A DNA stretch of 64,000 nt. Origin: UBA2705 sp963977125. GTDB taxonomy: Bacteria > Pseudomonadota > Alphaproteobacteria > Micavibrionales > Micavibrionaceae. The notes beneath the pieces were generated by a model. The model searched no databases, was not told the DNA's origin, and was given only the letters and a program-made list of their open reading frames with translations. Of this stretch, positions 58,309 through 64,000 are shown in pieces. The translations under genes were made by a program, and so were the position numbers. Position 1 is the stretch's first letter, and each line of letters begins with the position of its first letter. Location of the stretch: contig CAXBNJ010000001.1 in assembly GCA_963977125.1 (NCBI GenBank), positions 248,001-312,000 of the forward strand. The letters run 5' to 3'.

Positions 58309-61300
58309 TTAAGCCAAAGCCGCGAGGATTTCTTTTAAAATATAGCGCAGGCCTTGAATGCGTTTATTCAAGTTTGGCCAGTCTTGCAGCGCACTGATTT
58401 TTTGATCTGGGCGCAATTTCACCGCGCCGCGGCGCTTTTGTAGCCATGCGAATAACTTGTCGACATTTGGCGGTTGATCATTACGGAAGCCAATTAATAC
58501 GCCTTTTGGCCCAGCATCAACGCGGTCAATATTGGCCTGTTTACACATGATTTTTAAGCGCACGGTATCAAGTAAGTTATCAACTTCTTTTGGCAGATCG
58601 CCAAAACGGTCAATCATCTCTGCTGCGAAATTCTCAATATCATCATCGGTGAGCAAGTCAGCCAAGCGGCGATACAGGCTCATGCGCAAGCTTAAATCCT
58701 CAACATAAGTTTCAGGGATTAACACGGCAGCGCCCATATTGATATTCGGCACCCAGTTTTCATTATTTTGGTCTAAATCATCAATATCGATGCCTGCGCG
58801 CGCGGCTGCGACGGCTTCTTCGAGCATTTGTTGATAGAGTTCAACGCCGACTTCCCGAATATGACCAGATTGCTGATCGCCCAATAAGTTACCAGAGCCG
58901 CGAATATCCATGTCATGACTGGCGAGTTGAAAGCCTGCGCCGAGGGAATCAAGGGTTTCGAGTACATCTAGGCGCTTGGTCGCTTGTGGCGTCAGCGTTT
59001 TGCCGAGTGGATGGGTCAAATAGCAATAAGCCCGTAATTTAGAGCGACCAATGCGCCCCCTAATCTGATAAAGCTGTGAGAGGCCAAACATTTCCGCATG
59101 ATGAACAATCATCGTATTCGCGCGCGGAATATCTATACCGCTTTCAATGATGTTGGTGGCGAGTAATATATCATATTGCCCGTCATAAAACGCCGTCATG
59201 CGGTCTTCAAGGTCGGTTGGTGGCATTTGACCATGCGCGGTAATGCAGCGCAGCTCAGGGGCGATATCGCGCAGCATATCTTCTATTTCTTGTAAATGCG
59301 CAATGCGCGGCACAACATAAAAGCTTTGACCGCCGCGATAATGCTCACGCATTAAAGCTTCACGAATAACCATTTGATCAACGGGCAAGACAAAGCTGCG
59401 TGTGGCTAGGCGATCGACGGGCGGCGTCGCGATAATACTTAGCTGCTTAACGCCGGTTAGCGACATTTGCAATGTACGCGGAATAGGCGTGGCGGTTAAG
59501 GTCAGGACATTTACATCTTCTTTGATCTCTTTAAGGCGTTCTTTTTGCTTCACGCCAAAGCGTTGTTCTTCATCAACAACCAACAGGCCAAGATTACAGA
59601 ATTTCAGGGATTTAGCGAAGAGAGCATGCGTACCGATAACGATATTAACGCTGCCATCGGTAATGCCTTCTTTAATGGCTTTTGCACTTTTCCCTGTCAC
59701 GAGGCGGGAAAGCTGATCAATACGGATATTCGTACCAGCAAAACGCTTCACGAAATTTTGGTAATGCTGACGGACAAGTAAAGTTGTCGGCGCGACAATC
59801 GCCACTTGCATACCGCACATGGCGGCAATATAAGCCGCGCGCAGCGCAATTTCAGTTTTACCAAAGCCAACATCACCGCAAATCAGGCGATCCATTGGGC
59901 GTTCAATGGCGAGGTCAGCAATAACGTCATTAATAGCGTTTAATTGATCTTCAGTTTCATGGTAAGGGAAGGTCGCAGCAAATTCATTATAGACTTCTTC
60001 GCTGACTTCAAGTTTTTCAGCTCGTTTTAGCTCACGTGCCGCCGCTGTTTTTAGCAGGTGGTCGGCTATTTCCATTAAGTTCTTTTTGGCTTTGGCTTTG
60101 CGGGCTTGCCAGCCAGCGCCGCCTAATTTATCAAGCTGTAATGTGCCCTCATCGCTACCAAAGCGTGAGAGTAATTCTATGTTCTCAACGGGCAAGAATA
60201 ACTTGTCATCATTGGCATAAATTAGTTTTAAACAATCATGCTTTGCGCCGCCAATATCAAGCGTTTCAAGGCCAACAAAGCGCCCAATGCCATGATCTAA
60301 ATGAACAACCAAATCGCCAAGTTCTAAGGATGAGGCCTCCGTTAAGAAGTTATCGGCTTTGCGTTTGCGCGCGGCGGATTTACGGGTTAAGCGATCCCCC
60401 AGAATATCGCGCTCAGTACAAATCGCCAAATCAGGGGCAATAAAGCCATGCTCAAGCGGCAATATGATTAAGCCTATCGCGCCTATCGGTAACTTTTTTG
60501 TGTCCTTAAAGCTGTCGCATTTCACTAAATTAGTGAAATCAGCGGCTTCCATCATCGATTGGATACGATCACGTGCGCCTTTTGAATAACCCGCAATTAA
60601 AATAGGGCCATTAACTTCGCTACGAATCTCTTTTATATGTAGCGCCAATGCGCCAAATACATCGCCATTAGGAATTGCCCGCACATCAGAGAAATTACGC
60701 CCACTGCGTGCGCCAATATGTTCAGGGTCATGCGGGTTTGAAAATGGGTTGAGCTCTACGGGGTGATACGGGGCCATAAGCGCTTCGCGCTCGGCGCGTT
60801 CTATATACAGACTGCTTACAGGTAGAGGGTGATAAGCATCGCCAACATAAGCGTTCGGGTTAGAATTTTTCTTTTGTAAGGCTTGTAAAAGCGTTTTACG
60901 CGTATTGTAAAAATCATCAACCTGCGTGATACGGTCACCCCAAACGATTGTGGCGTCGTGATCAAGGCTTACGGCGCAGTCAGGGGCATAATCAAATAAG
61001 GTCTGCATCTTGCCGCCATAGAATAAAGGCAGCCAATGATCACAGCCATTCATTTTACGGCCAACGGATATGGCTTCGTAAATCGGGTCTTTTGTACCTG
61101 CTATGCCAAAATGCTCACGAAAGCCTTGGCGGAAATTCTCAATACTTTCTTTATTCAAAAAGAATTCACTGGCGGGCAGTAAGGCAAGGCTCGGTATTTT
61201 TTTTATGCTGCGTTGAGAGGCGGGATCAAACAGCTTGAGGCTTTCGACATCATCGCCAAATAAGTCAATACGCACAGGCGTTTCAAAGCCAGAAGGGAAT

Positions 61301-61845
61301 AAATCTATAATGCCGCCACGCACGGCAAATTCGCCTGCATCCCGTACAGTATCTGTACGGTTATAGCCGTTTTGCACTAAATAATCTTGCAGTTCTTCAC
61401 TGTTTAAGCTGTCATTTTTTTGAATATAAAATTGCGCTTGATCCAAAGCGGCGGCGGGGGTGACGCGCTGCGATATTGCGCCGATGGTCGTCAGTAAAAT
61501 ACGCGGCTTACGCTGTTTTTCTTTTTGCCAATTAATCAGGCCGCATAGGGCCGTGACGCGATGGGAAACGATATCAGGGCGCGGTGATATACGGTCATAA
61601 GGCAGGCAATCCCAAGCAGGGAAACTTATTAAGTCAACGTCAGGGGCAAAAAAAGCAAAAAGCTCTTCTAGCGTTGCAAGGCGCTGATCATCACTCGCTA
61701 TATGAATAAGGACACGGTCTTCAGGCATAAGGGCGCGTGCTTTATCCGCCAGAATGCGAACATCCTGCCCCGCAGGCGCATGATAAAATTGCGGTATTTG
61801 CCATGCGTCGTGATCAGTATTTATTTTTTTCGCGAGATCTACCAT
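58309..61845 (-). CDS. mfd: transcription-repair coupling factor Mfd
   Basis: A 1178-residue translocase with the full Mfd layout: UvrB-homology N-terminal part (LISFPAWDCLPYDRISPRPD), RNA polymerase interaction domain (LELGDLVVHLDHGIGRFVGL), helicase motifs GDVGFGKTEIALRAA (Walker A), VVDEEQRFGVKQKERLK, LTLTATPIPRTLQMSLTG, the TRG motif region (GHIREVGVELYQQMLEEAV), and C-terminal domain. It removes stalled RNA polymerase and recruits UvrA. Confidence 0.97.
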   Translation of the reverse strand: MVDLAKKINTDHDAWQIPQFYHAPAGQDVRILADKARALMPEDRVLIHIASDDQRLATLEELFAFFAPDVDLISFPAWDCLPYDRISPRPDIVSHRVTALCGLINWQKEKQRKPRILLTTIGAISQRVTPAAALDQAQFYIQKNDSLNSEELQDYLVQNGYNRTDTVRDAGEFAVRGGIIDLFPSGFETPVRIDLFGDDVESLKLFDPASQRSIKKIPSLALLPASEFFLNKESIENFRQGFREHFGIAGTKDPIYEAISVGRKMNGCDHWLPLFYGGKMQTLFDYAPDCAVSLDHDATIVWGDRITQVDDFYNTRKTLLQALQKKNSNPNAYVGDAYHPLPVSSLYIERAEREALMAPYHPVELNPFSNPHDPEHIGARSGRNFSDVRAIPNGDVFGALALHIKEIRSEVNGPILIAGYSKGARDRIQSMMEAADFTNLVKCDSFKDTKKLPIGAIGLIILPLEHGFIAPDLAICTERDILGDRLTRKSAARKRKADNFLTEASSLELGDLVVHLDHGIGRFVGLETLDIGGAKHDCLKLIYANDDKLFLPVENIELLSRFGSDEGTLQLDKLGGAGWQARKAKAKKNLMEIADHLLKTAAARELKRAEKLEVSEEVYNEFAATFPYHETEDQLNAINDVIADLAIERPMDRLICGDVGFGKTEIALRAAYIAAMCGMQVAIVAPTTLLVRQHYQNFVKRFAGTNIRIDQLSRLVTGKSAKAIKEGITDGSVNIVIGTHALFAKSLKFCNLGLLVVDEEQRFGVKQKERLKEIKEDVNVLTLTATPIPRTLQMSLTGVKQLSIIATPPVDRLATRSFVLPVDQMVIREALMREHYRGGQSFYVVPRIAHLQEIEDMLRDIAPELRCITAHGQMPPTDLEDRMTAFYDGQYDILLATNIIESGIDIPRANTMIVHHAEMFGLSQLYQIRGRIGRSKLRAYCYLTHPLGKTLTPQATKRLDVLETLDSLGAGFQLASHDMDIRGSGNLLGDQQSGHIREVGVELYQQMLEEAVAAARAGIDIDDLDQNNENWVPNINMGAAVLIPETYVEDLSLRMSLYRRLADLLTDDDIENFAAEMIDRFGDLPKEVDNLLDTVRLKIMCKQANIDRVDAGPKGVLIGFRNDQPPNVDKLFAWLQKRRGAVKLRPDQKISALQDWPNLNKRIQGLRYILKEILAALA

Positions 61846-61940
61846 GCAGATTTATATAGTGGGGAATGGGGCAATAATAAAGCTTTTTTATTGTAAAAAA
61901 TATGAAACTCTATACTTTGGACGGCGATAGGGAGCGTATT

Positions 61941-62870
61941 ATGACACAAGCTTATGACATTATTGGCGATATACACGGCTTTACACAGCCCTTAGAAGTT
62001 TTGCTAGCAAAGCTTGGCTACAGTGAAGAAGATGGCGTGTATCAACACTCTCAAGGCAATAAGATCTGTTTTCTTGGCGATTTTATTGATCGTGGGCCAG
62101 AACAAAAGCGCGTGATCGAGATTGTCCGTAATATGATGGATAATGGCCATGCCATGAGCGTAATGGGCAATCATGAATTTAACGCGATTTGTTATGCGAC
62201 CCAGCTAGATGACGGCACATATTTACGCAAACATAACGCGCGCAATAACAATTCTCATAAAGCTTTTCTAGACGCTTATCCTTTTGGCTCAGCCGAGCAC
62301 GCCGATGTGATTGAATGGTTCAAAACCCTGCCCGTCTATATTGATAATGATGATTTTGCCGCTGTGCATGCGTGTTGGGATGAGCGTTATCTTAAAGTGG
62401 TTCAGCCGCTCTTAGATGATAATAACTGCCTGACACCAGATGCTTATTTCGGCTATGCAATAAAAGGGTCACCGATATATAAATCTATTGAGTGTTTGAT
62501 GAAAGGCCCTGAGTTTACTTTGCCGGGCGGAGCGACCTTTCAAACGCATGAAGGTACGAGCCGTAGTGAATCACGCATTAAGTGGTGGAAAGACCCCGCT
62601 GGGGCTATTACCGATCGTTTATTCTTGCCACAAGATCAAATTGACGCGCAGAGTAAGGCTATTATTAATGCCGGAAGTCTAACAGAGACGTTTAATGGTC
62701 ACGCAGAAGATAAACCCGTCTTTATTGGCCATTATTGGCTGACGGGTACGCCTAAGCTTTTAGCGGAGAATATTGCTTGCCTTGATTACAGCGTGCCACA
62801 ATCTGGCCATCAAGTTGCTTACAGCTATCGCGGTGAAGGTAAACTTACAGCCAAAAACTTTATAGTCTAA
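61941..62870 (+). CDS. PPP-type metallophosphoesterase
   Basis: A 309-residue protein started at ATG 61941 with GGGAG 11 bases upstream (an in-frame ATG at 61902 has no SD). Motifs: IIGDIHGFTQPLEVLLAKLG, FLGDFIDRGPEQKRVIEIVR, VMGNHEFNAICYA, VHACWDERYL, FIGHYWLTG. This is the two-metal PPP/ApaH-like site. The substrate (phosphoprotein or dinucleotide) is not determined. Confidence 0.85.
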   Translation: MTQAYDIIGDIHGFTQPLEVLLAKLGYSEEDGVYQHSQGNKICFLGDFIDRGPEQKRVIEIVRNMMDNGHAMSVMGNHEFNAICYATQLDDGTYLRKHNARNNNSHKAFLDAYPFGSAEHADVIEWFKTLPVYIDNDDFAAVHACWDERYLKVVQPLLDDNNCLTPDAYFGYAIKGSPIYKSIECLMKGPEFTLPGGATFQTHEGTSRSESRIKWWKDPAGAITDRLFLPQDQIDAQSKAIINAGSLTETFNGHAEDKPVFIGHYWLTGTPKLLAENIACLDYSVPQSGHQVAYSYRGEGKLTAKNFIV

Positions 62871-62898
62871 GCACAGGTTTCAATTCAAAGAGTCTTGT

Positions 62899-63375
62899 TT
62901 AGCTATGCTTACAGAGTTTGGCCATAATCGGGCAGTTTTTGCGTGTTAACATCTCAATGACATCGGCCGCTTTTAAATCATCTGACAGTAAATCATATAA
63001 TTCAGGGCGCGTCTTTGCGATGCGGCTGGTGACATGGGCAAAAATCTCAACCAGTTCAAACATATTGCGTTGATAGCGTGGGTCACTTTCAACAATATCA
63101 AGGAAGTTAACCAAATCAACGCCTGTGCGACCGCTTTCATTAAACAGTCTAAGGAGTTGGTTTTTCTTTGATGTCAGGAAAACGTAATTGCGGTTTTGTG
63201 CCGCGCGATCAGCCGCAGCTTCTTCTGGAGTTAAGGCTGCTTCATAGGCCTCTTTAAAGCCAGTTTGTGCAAAAACCGCTTTTGAGAAATGGCCGCATAA
63301 TATGACGACATCTATTTCTGATTTTTGTTTGACTGGCTGTTCTGAAGCAAGATCAGCTTTGCGTGCATCTTTCAT
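62899..63375 (-). CDS. hypothetical protein
   Basis: A 158-residue protein: charged start, EIDVVILCGHFSKAVFAQTG, then helical (FKEAYEAALTPEEAAADRAA; DLVNFLDIVESDPRYQRNMF; TRPELYDLLSDDLKAADVIE) and a Cys-containing end. No family recognised. It precedes, on the same strand, nothing it obviously works with. Confidence 0.5.
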   Translation of the reverse strand: MKDARKADLASEQPVKQKSEIDVVILCGHFSKAVFAQTGFKEAYEAALTPEEAAADRAAQNRNYVFLTSKKNQLLRLFNESGRTGVDLVNFLDIVESDPRYQRNMFELVEIFAHVTSRIAKTRPELYDLLSDDLKAADVIEMLTRKNCPIMAKLCKHS

Positions 63376-63430
63376 GATGGTCGTACCCTGTATATTTTTT
63401 TATTATTTATTTTTATAGAAGGGGACAGTA

Positions 63431-64000
63431 TCACTCGCCGAAAAGTTTATCAAATAATTTATGCCACAGCTTACTGCGCTTATCCTCGTCAGCCTTTATC
63501 GCCTGCGCAATAGCCTCTCGCTTGGATAATGTATCGTTGCGCGCATAGCTTTTTGCCAAAATCAGCGCGGCGCTATCTTCTAAGTGAGGGCCAATAAGCA
63601 AAGCCCGCCCTTTACCCTGACGGCAGAGAATAATAGCGGCAGGGTGATGTGGTATGTCGGTGTATTGGGCAAGGACTTCTACGGTCTCTGAATTGGCGTG
63701 TTCAGCGCTATTAGAAAAATATGGGCCGCCATTATAATGGGCTTTTAATGTGATCTCTTCGCTTTTATCTGTATCGGTGTAAGACAGGGTGCAAACACTA
63801 TCATAGCAGCTCGGTATACGCTGGGCGGGGTCGCTATATTCACGAATCGGGCCAATGGCGCGGCCTGTATAAAAGCTGAGCTCACGGGGGCCTGAGATTT
63901 CAAATTCATTCGGCCAGCCTTTGGCAAATTCAAGATGGGCACAGCCATAATAAGCGCCAGCACAGATACCTAAATATTTACCGCCTTGTTCAACATAGGT
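63431..64000 (-). CDS. BPL_N-like (glutaminase-fold) protein, partial
   Basis: The minus strand is open from the window edge to TGA 63433-63431, 189 residues of the C-terminal part. It has GGKYLGICAGAYYGCAHLEF, with the nucleophile-like Cys of a class I glutamine amidotransferase fold, then GPRELSFYTGRAIGPIREYS, and LLIGPHLEDS, all typical of the BPL_N (biotin protein ligase N-terminal) family. The 5 prime end lies beyond base 64000. Confidence 0.7.
   Translation of the reverse strand, partial: TYVEQGGKYLGICAGAYYGCAHLEFAKGWPNEFEISGPRELSFYTGRAIGPIREYSDPAQRIPSCYDSVCTLSYTDTDKSEEITLKAHYNGGPYFSNSAEHANSETVEVLAQYTDIPHHPAAIILCRQGKGRALLIGPHLEDSAALILAKSYARNDTLSKREAIAQAIKADEDKRSKLWHKLFDKLFGE

Overview
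The window looks like part of a chromosome of an alphaproteobacterium (order not resolved; the backbone is AT-leaning and a Micavibrio-like relative is only a guess). The support is the housekeeping set at the right end (rlmB, lysS, folD, ispB-like, mfd, yggT) and the recombinase/DUF2924 cassette, a type I associate mainly with alphaproteobacteria. It falls into three blocks: a copper-resistance cluster (1-9655), a lambda-like siphovirus prophage bordered on its left by an older recombinase remnant (9636 to about 45000), and host backbone from the tRNA-Tyr gene at 45222 onward.

Copper block. The window opens inside a multicopper oxidase, followed by CopB, a cupredoxin-CusF fusion, a TRASH-type metal-binding exported protein and a TPR protein. 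Then comes a CueR regulon: copA ATPase and cueR on the + strand, copZ and an MFS transporter on the - strand, and a DUF305 protein plus an HxlR regulator on the + strand. Four promoters with the 19-bp spacer and ACCTTCC/GGAAGGT dyad of MerR-family control serve copA-cueR, copZ, the MFS gene and the DUF305 gene. This is one metal-sensing circuit: export by CopA, carriage by CopZ, periplasmic binding and oxidation by the first genes.

Prophage block. Late genes all read leftward: small and large terminase, gpW, portal, S49 protease with a nested scaffold, gpD, gpE capsid, connectors, tail terminator, tail tube, a G/GT-type chaperone pair with a clear -1 slippery site, tape measure, tail tip, an RCC1-propeller putative fibre, lysin and a nested Rz/Rz1 spanin pair. 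Cargo includes a + strand small gene inside the late operon, two DNA methyltransferases (one with a fully open, family-like second reading frame), and a hipBA module followed by a deoxyribosyltransferase/TIR-like protein. The early region has a primase-helicase, a ten-copy short repeat array, a phage sigma factor whose Shine-Dalgarno sequence lies in a perfect 10-bp stem, and a serine recombinase with its HTH accessory, DUF2924 and small partner genes. Tail-tip and lysis genes (about 11.0-15.6 kb) are visibly richer in G+C than the rest, so the phage is mosaic. I could not identify att sites or a CI-type repressor.

Backbone block. After tRNA-Tyr come rlmB, two large alanine-rich genes of unknown function in an operon, lysS, a putative zincin with an unusual start, yggT, folD, a tRNA-modifying-type methyltransferase, a polyprenyl diphosphate synthase, several unknown genes, mfd, a PPP-type phosphoesterase and a partial BPL_N-like glutaminase-fold gene that runs off the right edge.
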